Below are positions 19,496 to 28,437 of a DNA stretch of 64,000 nucleotides, piece after piece. The stretch lies in NCBI GenBank assembly GCA_018806915.1, contig JAGKQI010000033.1:434001-498000 (forward strand). The letters are read 5' to 3'. A program made the position numbers and the translations under genes. The stretch comes from Phytophthora colocasiae. Taxonomy: Eukaryota > Oomycota > Peronosporomycetes > Peronosporales > Peronosporaceae. Each line of letters starts with the position of its first letter. Within the stretch, counting starts at the first letter, position 1. The notes under the pieces are model-generated. The model saw nothing but the letters and a program-made list of their open reading frames with translations. It did no database searches and was not told the DNA's origin.

Positions 19496-21247
19496 TTGCC
19501 CATAATGGACACCAAGCACGCCCATGTTGCCCACGTGAGCTTCGCGCCAGGCGCGTCACACCTGACGCTACAGTTGCGACTGCAAAATGACCGCAAGAGC
19601 TTCTTCCGGCCTGTTGAAGAGAAATTGGAGCGTTTACGGTACCGCATGCAGTTATTGGCGTCCAATGTATCAACGTCAAGTGCCAATAACAAGCAGAAAA
19701 AACACAAGAAAAAGCGCCAAAGCGGAGGCACAATGCCTACAGTTACTGTCAAGTTCCTGGATGCTAAAGGACAGGAAATTAATCAAAAAATGACGGTAGG
19801 GGAAGCTTTAATGGACACGAAAAGTCTTCAAGTTGGGGTGGAGACTTTCGTGGTGCTCCACAACCAACCAATCGTCACGAAGCTGCAAGTGCTAGAGCCT
19901 GTTCTAGCTGGAATCCCAGTGAATCCTTTGCCCCAAACGGAGTTTTGTACTGCAGACGAGTGTTCATGGCGCTGGTTTCGACTGGGAGGAGAGGACGGGA
20001 GCTCCCGGGTGCTGACTAGTTCTGAAAGGAGATATACAGCGACGGAGGGGGACATCGGGTGCAAATTTTACGTGGAATGTCATGCTCCGATGATGAAGTC
20101 GGAGTTTGCAGAGGATAGCAAGGCTGAGGTAGTGACGACGTCGGTGTTGCCTGGACCTAATCGAGATGTGTTCAACGAAAGACGACGAATGGGAGCAATC
20201 AGTGCTATTGACAAGTATCCAGAACCAGAGGAGGCGTTCCGAGTGATGAGCTATAATATTCTCTATGACGGCTACGCGACTACAGAGCATGCGAAGAAGA
20301 ACTTGTTCTCGTACGTGGATGATGCCGTGATGAAGGAGACACGTCGGATCCAGCTCATTTTCCAGGAGATCGAGGAGAACAACAGTGACATCGTCTGTCT
20401 TCAGGAAATGGGAGAACATGTGTACAAGCACTTCTTTGAGCCGATGCTGGCTTCAATCGGCTACCTTAGGTTCTACTCCGGAAAGACTGGAACTACTAAC
20501 GAAGGGTGCGCGACTTTTGTCAGGATGACGCGTTTTGAAGTCGTTAAGCAAGACACACTAGACCTCTCACTGGCAGTCAAGAAGTCGACGAATCGAGCTA
20601 CACAGAGCCTGTTGGAGAACTTCCCGGAAATCGCCAAGGGTATTAAGCGGATCCCATCGGTCGCGCAGTTGCTGGTCTTACGGTCAAAACTGGACCCGAC
20701 CCGGAGTATCGTTCTGTCCAACACTCATCTTTTCTACCGAGGAGATGCCCACATGGTTCGACTATTGCAAGGTGGAGCAGTTGTGCACGCTGTGAGTCAA
20801 TGGAGAGCAGAGATTGGACTTGAAAGCACGGCTGTGGTCATGTGCGGAGACTGGAATGCCCACCCTCAAGCGCCGCTAGTTGCGTTTCTTCTGGATGGAC
20901 GAATTGACTCGACCCAAAGGCACTGGCAACAGGCTCCGTCATTCCGCTGGAACTTGTCTCGGTCCGACGAAGATGGTCCCGTGGAAATCCCTTCAGAAGT
21001 CCGTCCTAACAGCTTTGGGCACGGGTTGAATCTCGTAAGTGCATGTGGAATTCCTGCGTTCACAAATTACGTGACGACTTTCCAGGATACCTTGGACTAT
21101 ATCATGGTGGGATCGAAGGAGTTGCAAGTTCGCGACGTTTTCCCCTTCTTTACTGAAGAGGAGGTGACTCATGAAGTTGCTTTACCGTCGTCGACGTTTC
21201 CTTCTGATCATATTTCTCTCGTCTGTGACTTGGTGTGGGCAAAGTGA
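19496..21247 (+). CDS. PDE12/ANGEL-like exonuclease (EEP superfamily)
   Basis: Single exon of 583 residues. The C-terminal two-thirds is an endonuclease/exonuclease/phosphatase domain with the expected catalytic blocks: FRVMSYNILYDGYA (Asn), DIVCLQEMGEHVY (Glu), NTHLFYRGDAHMVRL (His), VVMCGDWNAHPQ (Asp and Asn), TTFQDTLDYIMV and SSTFPSDHISLVCDL (Asp-His). The layout and the VYKHFF segment are closest to PDE12 (2',5'-phosphodiesterase 12), which removes poly(A) and 2'-5' oligoadenylates; CCR4/ANGEL is the alternative. The N-terminal 230 residues carry a beta-rich region (TVTVKFLDAKGQEINQKMTV) also found in PDE12. No clear mitochondrial presequence is visible. Met at 19505 is an alternative start. 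Confidence 0.85.
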   Translation: MPIMDTKHAHVAHVSFAPGASHLTLQLRLQNDRKSFFRPVEEKLERLRYRMQLLASNVSTSSANNKQKKHKKKRQSGGTMPTVTVKFLDAKGQEINQKMTVGEALMDTKSLQVGVETFVVLHNQPIVTKLQVLEPVLAGIPVNPLPQTEFCTADECSWRWFRLGGEDGSSRVLTSSERRYTATEGDIGCKFYVECHAPMMKSEFAEDSKAEVVTTSVLPGPNRDVFNERRRMGAISAIDKYPEPEEAFRVMSYNILYDGYATTEHAKKNLFSYVDDAVMKETRRIQLIFQEIEENNSDIVCLQEMGEHVYKHFFEPMLASIGYLRFYSGKTGTTNEGCATFVRMTRFEVVKQDTLDLSLAVKKSTNRATQSLLENFPEIAKGIKRIPSVAQLLVLRSKLDPTRSIVLSNTHLFYRGDAHMVRLLQGGAVVHAVSQWRAEIGLESTAVVMCGDWNAHPQAPLVAFLLDGRIDSTQRHWQQAPSFRWNLSRSDEDGPVEIPSEVRPNSFGHGLNLVSACGIPAFTNYVTTFQDTLDYIMVGSKELQVRDVFPFFTEEEVTHEVALPSSTFPSDHISLVCDLVWAK

Positions 21248-21359
21248 TCCAGTAATTCTCAGACGATGACGGTTTCTAAATGGGTAAGAGCTGCTTCAAC
21301 CACTTCAGGCATCGCTCGACAACTATTTTTGCGGTTATTAAACGAGTGGAAATATTACC

Positions 21360-24300
21360 ATGGGGTTGAAGAAGGCCCCGCTGCTAGGGTCGTCCGGTTC
21401 TGTAGGGGAGACTGGTTCATCCGTGATCGACGGGGATCGCAACCTCCTCAGCCACTTTGGTACCAGTTCAGACAGGGAAATAGCCCCATTGAACGTTACC
21501 GTGAGGAAATCTGCAGCAATTCGACGAAATCTGGTTGCAAGAGGATTGGCGAGGCAGTATAGCGACCAGAAAACACGAGAAGAAATTTTCAAGACTCAGG
21601 TGCCTCGATATCAACGACAACAAAAGATTTTGGAGAATTACCAGCGTGTCCAAGCACAACGAGACGCAGAAGCAGAACCCCCAGATCGTCATGAAGACTC
21701 TGTTGACGCCGAGGATTCCAATGAAAACGTGATTCTCGTCGTCCCAAGGCGCTCCAATTCAGCACCCGGCAGCGCACCAAGTCAGTCGAAGCGCCGTATT
21801 TCTCCAGTTGTACCTCCCAAGAAAGCCACGATCTTCTTACGGCATTCAAAACTGCGTCATCTCCGTGAGAACCAGGACGAAGAAGCAGACAAACACTCGA
21901 CAACTATTAGACTAAAACCTTCCCCAAGTGAATCTGGCATTCCCCAAACTCAGCTACGGCCAATACCACGCCAGCCAACGAGCAAACCTGGAAGTGAGAC
22001 TCAAACTTTAAGCAAGAACCTCCCTACCGGACCGGCTCCATGGCTTTCAACTGCACGGCGGTCGTCTCACGTGGTTTTGAGTGAGTTGTCTATCACGAAA
22101 GACATCATGATGCGTGAACAACTGCTTCGCCAGTTAAAAGAAGCATTGATACTTGTCGATAGTCTCCCTCAAGAGTTTTTAAGAACCCAGAATGAGCTCA
22201 AGCAGGCACAAGCAGCACTTGATGCAGCCAAGGCGATGTCTCCATCCGCTATGAAGAAAACTGGGTCGTTAATTGGCCTCACGTTATTGTCACCAGTAGA
22301 TGAAGATTTCGCTCGAAATGCTGTGGCAGAAGCGGGGGTAGCCGTCACCGAGGCAAATTCCCACCTAGCGGATGTTACCAAGAGACTGAGCCACCATATA
22401 CGCCATATTGGTCTGTTAATTGGTGGCTTGCAACAATCTACGCTCAGCGTGGTAGAAGGGATTCTAGATTGGAGGCAAATGCGACAACGAAGACGTCAGA
22501 TGAGCAACTTCCAGCGCCTTTTTCGTTTCCCATGGCGCCGACTGAGAATTTCCAACTATCTGCTGCATCTGAATGAGGATCTACGCTCGCTTTTCCCGTC
22601 TGTATCACTGGAATTGTTGCTGGGTCCGAAGGCGGTTTACAATCCATTACTATTGACCCGCTCAATACTTCAATCTTTTGGGACATCGTCAGCTGGGAGG
22701 ACTTTTCTAACCGAAAGAGACTGCAGTAACACTACCGCAGCTTCGAAAAGTCCTGCAAAAGCTTCGTCACCCGACCGAGGGAAGCTGACCGGTGTCAGCT
22801 CGGTGGGTTTGAAGAGACTGCAAGAATTCCTGAGCTCTTCTAGCCCACCCAAGCCAACTGTCGATTTCGATCGCCTGCAACGATGTCTGGAGGCTATTTA
22901 TCATGAAGAAGAACTAGAAGCGTTGGAGAGACAGAGGTGCGGCGAAGAGGAACACCGAGTTGAGACCACTTACGACCCTTTTTCGACGATAAAATCTGCC
23001 GGTGGAGTGGAGGAGACACTTACGAACATGATGGTATTGCAGTCTCCAACCTCGCATCTACTTGGTGAGCAGCTTCGTATGCGTCAAGAAGACACAGCAC
23101 GTGCATTTCCTGAGGCTCAGTCCACGCAGAAAACTTCATCAGCCGAGATTTTCCAGATCAATCCTGAACGTCTACGAGAGTTTTTGGGTAAACGAGCAGC
23201 TCTTCTACAACCAGTTGGAGATTGTGAGTTGCGTGACGTTCAGAAGTGGGGATTGAAGAACAAGCTACAGGGCAAACTCATGATCCGCAAGAACAACGAG
23301 AAGCGTGCGGAAAATCTCTTAGTCAGGAAGATCCAGCTCCAGTATCTAGCTTATCGAAGTCGCAACTCACTCCAGTCTCACCTGACCGACTTCGTTCAAC
23401 GAGTTAGGAACAGTGTGGTCAACATCCAGCGCATCTTCAGAGGACATCGAGCGAAACGTTCCTACAACTGCATACGCGGGGCTTGGCTAGAGCACAAGCG
23501 TCAGATCTCAGCAGTTCGAACGATCGTCAATTCTTTTCGATGCTATCGTCGTCGTCAGCACCACCGAATATCGATGACTGTTGAGTCCATAGCTCAAGCA
23601 CAACTGATCACGCTTCTGGCCAACAAATTGAACGAGTCGGAGACTGAGCAGGAAGCTGCACAGAGATATCGACGTGTGGGTGAAGAGCGACGGCGACAGA
23701 GGATCGTTCTGCTGCAGAAACACAAAATGGAGCAGCAGGAGATCGAACGGAAGCGCAACGCGGCTGCGGTGCAGATGCAAGCGGTAGTTCGTGCACATTT
23801 GGCCCAAGGTCAAGCGAAATTACTGAGACAGGAGAAGAAGGCGCACATGACGGCAGTGAGCGCGATGGCTATTCAATCGAAGATCCGTAAGTTCCTGAAT
23901 GTCCAACAAGATCGGCGACAGCGATTTCGCAAAGATTTAGAGCGTGTGAACCAGTCGGCCGTCCGCATTCAATCGATCTACAGAGGATACAATTCACGAG
24001 CAAGTCTTTTGGGTCAGCTAGACGAACAAAGTCAACAGGTACTCAACAATCAGTTCATGGCTCATACATTTGAAGAAGACGAGACTGATGAAGATGATGA
24101 TGATGAAGAAGAAGAACAAGAAGAGGAAGAGGAGGAGGAGTTCGACCAAATGGCAAGTATTGCTGGTTCTGAGAAGGACCAGGAGGACAAGTTACCTCTC
24201 ATTATTAAATCACACTCTCGGCCATCAAGTGGCAAAAGCACCTCGTTTGTGGATGAAAATACTCAAACACCATCAAACCCAGTATCTCTACCGCCTCTGT

Positions 24301-24485
24301 GTCCACGTGATGGCTCGTCAAGCTCATTGCTGTCGTCCACATCTTCATCCGGAACGGGAAGACGTATCTCCGTAGCGATGACGCGTGTGAGGCTCAAATT
24401 GAAAGACGCGGAGATCGGAGATAAGTTCGCCACCCCTCCTTCCCGACGAAATTCATTCGTTGGAAGCGTCCGCCACCAAACGTGA
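21360..24485 (+). CDS. large IQ-motif coiled-coil protein
   Basis: One open frame of 1,041 residues beginning 112 bp after the PDE12-like stop. The first 300 residues are polar and low in order. Residues about 245-375 form helices (LLRQLKEALILVDSLPQEFL; AQAALDAAKAM). At least three IQ-like calmodulin-binding motifs follow: VNIQRIFRGHRAKR (about 690), AVQMQAVVRAHLAQ (about 800) and AVRIQSIYRGYNSR (about 865), with a weaker AIQSKIRKFLN between the last two. A run of Asp/Glu covers about 905-930, then a Ser-rich tail. IQ proteins of this type often sit on the cytoskeleton or flagellum, but no family name can be given. Confidence 0.75.
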   Translation: MGLKKAPLLGSSGSVGETGSSVIDGDRNLLSHFGTSSDREIAPLNVTVRKSAAIRRNLVARGLARQYSDQKTREEIFKTQVPRYQRQQKILENYQRVQAQRDAEAEPPDRHEDSVDAEDSNENVILVVPRRSNSAPGSAPSQSKRRISPVVPPKKATIFLRHSKLRHLRENQDEEADKHSTTIRLKPSPSESGIPQTQLRPIPRQPTSKPGSETQTLSKNLPTGPAPWLSTARRSSHVVLSELSITKDIMMREQLLRQLKEALILVDSLPQEFLRTQNELKQAQAALDAAKAMSPSAMKKTGSLIGLTLLSPVDEDFARNAVAEAGVAVTEANSHLADVTKRLSHHIRHIGLLIGGLQQSTLSVVEGILDWRQMRQRRRQMSNFQRLFRFPWRRLRISNYLLHLNEDLRSLFPSVSLELLLGPKAVYNPLLLTRSILQSFGTSSAGRTFLTERDCSNTTAASKSPAKASSPDRGKLTGVSSVGLKRLQEFLSSSSPPKPTVDFDRLQRCLEAIYHEEELEALERQRCGEEEHRVETTYDPFSTIKSAGGVEETLTNMMVLQSPTSHLLGEQLRMRQEDTARAFPEAQSTQKTSSAEIFQINPERLREFLGKRAALLQPVGDCELRDVQKWGLKNKLQGKLMIRKNNEKRAENLLVRKIQLQYLAYRSRNSLQSHLTDFVQRVRNSVVNIQRIFRGHRAKRSYNCIRGAWLEHKRQISAVRTIVNSFRCYRRRQHHRISMTVESIAQAQLITLLANKLNESETEQEAAQRYRRVGEERRRQRIVLLQKHKMEQQEIERKRNAAAVQMQAVVRAHLAQGQAKLLRQEKKAHMTAVSAMAIQSKIRKFLNVQQDRRQRFRKDLERVNQSAVRIQSIYRGYNSRASLLGQLDEQSQQVLNNQFMAHTFEEDETDEDDDDEEEEQEEEEEEEFDQMASIAGSEKDQEDKLPLIIKSHSRPSSGKSTSFVDENTQTPSNPVSLPPLCPRDGSSSSLLSSTSSSGTGRRISVAMTRVRLKLKDAEIGDKFATPPSRRNSFVGSVRHQT

Positions 24486-24598
24486 TTCAGTTGGAAGGAA
24501 ATGCAAGTGAAAAGTGGCAATTGTGAGATTCCGGAAGCGATGTTAATCGAAAAATTATCAAGCGTACAACCTAAATGGACAAAAGCACTGGGTGTGGC

Positions 24599-25063
24599 CT
24601 AGAAGAGAGCAATTGCTACAGTAGCTACTCCTGCAAGTGCAGTGAGCGTGAACTGTACGGAACCAGCACCACCCGTCGATCCTGACTCATCATCGCCAAC
24701 GTTGGTGCCGCCTAAACCCGACCCGCTCCCGCTCTGCGACTCGGAGCCTTCCTCGCTGGAAAATAGCGTGTCATTGTCATCATCACCGTCTCCATCTGAG
24801 CCGGTCGGACCTGTCGAGTTGATACCGTCTGTGCCCGTAACTGGCACAGCCGTAGTCACCGACGGCGTGGTAGTGGGGGAACCAGGGGACGATCCGGTTG
24901 TGGTGCCTCCGTTGTTGCCTCCAGTACTGGGAGGAGTAGTCGTGGCGTCAGGAGTTGTAGTTGTTGCGGGAGGAGCAGTTGTTGCAGCATTTGGGTCGGT
25001 TTGCCCTGAGACGCCCTGGGTGGCGATGGCAGCAGCGATGAGAATGACAGTGAAGAACTTCAT
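24599..25063 (-). CDS. secreted Thr/Gly-rich protein, likely GPI-anchored (cluster gene 1)
   Basis: The start at 25063 was chosen because it gives a clean signal peptide (MKFFTVILIAAAIATQGVSG); the open frame extends 27 codons further upstream without one. The mature 134 residues are Thr/Pro-rich (TTAPPATTTTPDATTTPP), then Gly/Ser/Asp-rich, and end in a hydrophobic tail (FTLTALAGVATVAIALF) typical of GPI attachment. There is no catalytic domain and no cysteine pattern. First of four same-strand genes of this design; probably a mucin-like cell-surface protein. Confidence 0.7.
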   Translation of the reverse strand: MKFFTVILIAAAIATQGVSGQTDPNAATTAPPATTTTPDATTTPPSTGGNNGGTTTGSSPGSPTTTPSVTTAVPVTGTDGINSTGPTGSDGDGDDDNDTLFSSEEGSESQSGSGSGLGGTNVGDDESGSTGGAGSVQFTLTALAGVATVAIALF

Positions 25064-25533
25064 CTTGAAGAGTAGGTACTGCGGCGCTGTAGATGCGGGT
25101 ACTGGAGCGCAAATGTGCGAATGAAGAGGATCCAAGCAGGCCACTCACCTTGTACCAGGTTCGAACCAACGACATCCAAGAGCCGCTAGTCGGTAACGAC
25201 TAATACGAGAACAAATCCTCAAACGGTTTTGCAACGAATATCCTGTGTCACACAGTGAATATCCCGCTGGACTTGTGTCCGAGGAAGCGCCTGGAAATGA
25301 GATACATACATGAAACCGTCCAAGAAATCGAAATGCCAACGGAAAGGGTCTAGTGATGGGGGGGAGCTAACATTTGGACGAGTTTGTTAGCATGGGCTAA
25401 GATTCTCTGGTTACAATTAAGCAGGAAATGGGAGCTTGGGGATTAAAATGGGAAGCACCAACATGCCGTAGGATTTACATTTCAGGCGCCACGAATTGGT
25501 TCCCGACAAAACTACTGAGCTCCGTAGTGGCGC

Positions 25534-26025
25534 TTATAGGAGAGCTCCGATGGCAAACGCGACGGTCGCTGATGCGTAGATTGCAGCCGACTGAATACCG
25601 GCAGCCCCCGAGCTGGATCCAGTGTCAGCACGTGAATCCGACGTGGCACTGGCAGCTTCTTCCGATCCAGAGGTGCTTTCGCTGGATCCTTCGCCCGAAT
25701 CGTGGCTACTCTCGATACTGTAGTCTTCGGAGCCGCTCGCAGAAGCACTTTCGGAATCGCCCACGTCAACGTCCGTACTGTTGGAAGAGGTGGCGGCGTC
25801 GGCAACGGATCCGGCAGGACGTGGAGTCGACGAGACATCACTGGAATTACCAGGTGAAGTCGACGAAGCCTCACTGGAATTACCAGAAATATCCGATCCC
25901 GCTGAAGAAGTCCCAGATGATCCGGATGCAGAGGTGGATACTGAAGCGGATGCCATTGTTGCTGTCTCCATCGCAGACACTGAAGCAATCACGACAGCAA
26001 GCAGGAACGGGGTCAGAAACTTCAT
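25534..26025 (-). CDS. secreted Ser/Ala-rich protein, likely GPI-anchored (cluster gene 2)
   Basis: Starting at 26025 the protein opens with a signal peptide (MKFLTPFLLAVVIASVSA). About 120 residues of Ser/Ala/Thr/Asp/Glu follow (SSEASSTSPGNSSDVSSTPR, GSEDYSIESSHDSGEGSSES) and then a hydrophobic C-terminus (AAIYASATVAFAIGALL). The open frame continues upstream to 26211, but that extension lacks a signal peptide. It is like its neighbour at 24.6 kb in size, order of parts and strand, though the low-complexity parts do not align. Confidence 0.7.
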   Translation of the reverse strand: MKFLTPFLLAVVIASVSAMETATMASASVSTSASGSSGTSSAGSDISGNSSEASSTSPGNSSDVSSTPRPAGSVADAATSSNSTDVDVGDSESASASGSEDYSIESSHDSGEGSSESTSGSEEAASATSDSRADTGSSSGAAGIQSAAIYASATVAFAIGALL

Positions 26026-26402
26026 TCTCTTGTGGTCTTTGTGTGAAAAAATGGGAAGTTGGCGGGGGAGAGTGAGTTGAGAAATGAACTGCTGGCAGAG
26101 AGGAAGCGCTAACGCTCGCCTGGTCGACGGATCGGAAAGACTCTTCAGCAGGTCACGAAATTCAGCACGAAAACCGTCGACGTTTGCGACCTGCGAAACC
26201 AGCGCGCACAAGTCGCTTGCGTGTGTGAAATGGCAGTAGAGTTCAGTGAATTGAATTCGTATTGCCCAACCTTCGTGACATCAATGCATGAAAGGTGCAT
26301 GTTGTTAAGAATGCCTTTCATGGAGTATGCACACACACAAGCCCAACGACAAAAGACAAGCTGACGACTTGAAAACCGCATGTCGTATTGAAATCCATAG
26401 AA

Positions 26403-28007
26403 TTACAAATTCTGAACTACGAGGGCAGCAAGAATCACCAGGTAAGTTAGAGCTGAAGGTGTTGGGACTGTAGCGGTGCTCGATCTTGACTCGCTCGCTT
26501 GGCTGTCGCTGCTGACCTGGTTGGCATTATCAGAAGAACCGAGCTCAGCGCCACTAGCACTACCATCGCTGCTTGAGCTGACATCTCTTGAGTTTTCACT
26601 CTGAGAGGAGCTCGAGTCGAGAGAAATCCCTCCAGCAGAGCGATCGAATGAGGCAGTTGCACTATCCGCGCCACTGCTAGTTTGGTTGCTCTCTGTCACA
26701 TCCGTATTACTGGAGCCGGAAGAACTCGATGAACCCGACATCGTCGGCGCTTGCGTTGGAGCACTGGTAGCGGGAACACTGCCTGGAGAAGCTGATGATC
26801 CACTCGTAGATGCAGGAGAAGTGGTTCCGTCTGGGAGTGTTTGCTGAGGTGTTAACGATGGAGTAGCCGTGGAAGTTGGAAGGGTTGAAGTGCCTTGAGA
26901 GGATCCAGATGTGCTGAGAGCAGAACTCGGCCTGTTCGACGTCGATGGCGGTTGAGTATCGACTGGAGCTTCGGTGTTGGTGGTCACTACCTGGAACGTT
27001 GCTGGAGGTTCGGTCGGGATGCCCGGTGCTGGCGTCGTGGTTTCAGGGTCAGTCGACGTCGATGGCAGTTGAGTATCGACTGGAGCTTCAGAATTGGTGG
27101 TCACTACCTGGAACGTTGCTGGAGGTTCGGTCGGGATGCCCGGTGCTGGCGTCGTGGTTCCAGGGTCAGTCGACGTCGATGGCGGTTGAGTATCGACTGG
27201 AGCTTCGGTGTTGGTGGTCACTACCTGGAACGTTGCTGGAGGTTCGGTCGGGATGCCCGGTGCTGGCGTCGTGGTTCCAGGGTCAGTCGACGTCGATGGC
27301 GGTTGAGTATCGACTGGAGCTTCAGAATTGGTGGTCGCTACCTGGAACGTTGCTTGCGGTTCGGGCGTCGTGGTATCTCCCGTGCTACCCGTATTCGGCG
27401 GCGCGGTACCAGGATCAGTCGACGTCGATGGCGGTTGAGTATTGTCTGGAGCTTCGGTGTTGGTGGTCACTACCTGGAACGTTGCTGGAGGTTCGGTCGG
27501 GATACCCGGTGCTGGCGTCGTGGTTCCAGGGTCAGTCGACGTCGATGGCGGTTGAGTATCGACTGGAGCTTCAGAATTGGTGGTCACTACCTGGAACGTT
27601 GTGGGCGGTTCGGTCGGGAAGTCTGGCGTTGCCGGTTGGGGTGTCGTAGCATCTCCTGTTGACAGAATTGTACTAGGAGATGCGGTGCTGTCACTGGTTG
27701 TAGACGTTGTATCTGGAGAAGATGTGCCGCCGTTGTTGTCTGACGTTGGGGCGTTTGTGCTATCGGTCGAACCGATCACGGATCGAAAAGTTGGTTCGGG
27801 TGAAATGGAGTCACCTGGGTCAGGGGTTAAAGTGTCGTCACTTGAGGGCGGGGCACTGGTATCGCCGTTGGAGCTCGATACAGTTCTACCAGTATTAGTT
27901 GAAGGAGTCTCACTTGCGAATGAGCCAGGTTGCGTGTTCTGCGCAGCTGCGAACCCGATCACGAGAGCAAACACTAAAGCGGTGGAAGGCTTCATGTTCA
28001 ATGCCAA
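26403..28007 (-). CDS. mucin-like secreted protein with 39-residue repeats (cluster gene 3)
   Basis: 534 residues. MALNMKPSTALVFALVIGFA gives a signal peptide with cleavage probably after AAAQ; Met at 27995 is the alternative start. Residues about 130-350 are six copies of a 39-residue unit (PEPPATFQVVTTN-type core, then APVDTQPPSTSTDPG), with Ser/Thr/Pro-rich flanks. The tail ALTYLVILAALVVQNL is hydrophobic, suggesting a GPI anchor. The composition predicts dense O-glycosylation. Such proteins in oomycetes coat cysts and germ tubes or act in adhesion, which is inference here. The repeats do not match the octapeptide of the known cyst-germination CAR proteins. Confidence 0.75.
   Translation of the reverse strand: MALNMKPSTALVFALVIGFAAAQNTQPGSFASETPSTNTGRTVSSSNGDTSAPPSSDDTLTPDPGDSISPEPTFRSVIGSTDSTNAPTSDNNGGTSSPDTTSTTSDSTASPSTILSTGDATTPQPATPDFPTEPPTTFQVVTTNSEAPVDTQPPSTSTDPGTTTPAPGIPTEPPATFQVVTTNTEAPDNTQPPSTSTDPGTAPPNTGSTGDTTTPEPQATFQVATTNSEAPVDTQPPSTSTDPGTTTPAPGIPTEPPATFQVVTTNTEAPVDTQPPSTSTDPGTTTPAPGIPTEPPATFQVVTTNSEAPVDTQLPSTSTDPETTTPAPGIPTEPPATFQVVTTNTEAPVDTQPPSTSNRPSSALSTSGSSQGTSTLPTSTATPSLTPQQTLPDGTTSPASTSGSSASPGSVPATSAPTQAPTMSGSSSSSGSSNTDVTESNQTSSGADSATASFDRSAGGISLDSSSSQSENSRDVSSSSDGSASGAELGSSDNANQVSSDSQASESRSSTATVPTPSALTYLVILAALVVQNL
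26936..27650 (-). repeat. 117-bp coding tandem repeats with two-unit periodicity
   Basis: Six units of about 117 bp begin near 26936, 27051, 27168, 27285, 27418 and 27535. The fourth carries a different, slightly longer second half. Alternate units encode TTNTEAP and TTNSEAP, so the array behaves as a 234-bp higher-order repeat. Confidence 0.85.
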
Positions 28008-28194
28008 GGCGAATTTGAAGAATGACGCAAAATTAACAGAGCTTGGGCAACAGAGCTCAGTATGGAAAGATACAAAAGCAGCCAGCTACTAGAAACTGCT
28101 GGACTTGTGGCAAGTCGTACCGGTTGGGTTTTGGAAGAACGTCGGTCTACTGCAACGATGGCGTTTGTCAATACATAGTCTCAGGTCATGCAGC

Positions 28195-28365
28195 TCTGAT
28201 TAATTCTACAGCACTATCAATTGTACTTCTGTCGTGATGAAAACTGTCGAGTACAAGAGAGCGGAATCCACTTAAAACGTCTAAGAATATCGAAACCTCT
28301 GATTAATTCTACAGCACTATCAACTGTTTGTACTTCTGTCGTGAAAACTGTCGAGTACAGGATGC
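28195..28365. repeat. 65-bp direct duplication between cluster genes
   Basis: GATTAATTCTACAGCACTAT, followed by about 45 bp including GAAAACTGTCGAGTACA, occurs at about 28198-28258 and again at about 28302-28362 with a few small differences. It lies in the region upstream of cluster gene 3 and downstream of gene 4. No other feature is seen between 28010 and 28437. Confidence 0.7.
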
Positions 28366-28437
28366 TCTCAATGGTATTATTAATGTAGAGAGCGATGAAG
28401 TCTGTAAAACGCTAATATCGATGCGAACTTCCGAAAC

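Noticed and set aside
25145..25210. Possible tRNA from GGTTCGAACC and a TAGTCG/CGACTA hairpin
   Set aside because: The T-arm would need mostly wobble pairs and no acceptor or anticodon arm could be placed.
25534..26211. Upstream starts for the secreted cluster proteins (26211, 25144, 29601)
   Set aside because: The longer N-termini would bury the signal peptides; the internal Met gives a clean signal sequence in each case.
26895..27662. Plus-strand frames of 230-255 codons opposite the mucin-like gene
   Set aside because: They mirror the tandem repeat of the minus-strand gene, which has a signal peptide and GPI-like tail.
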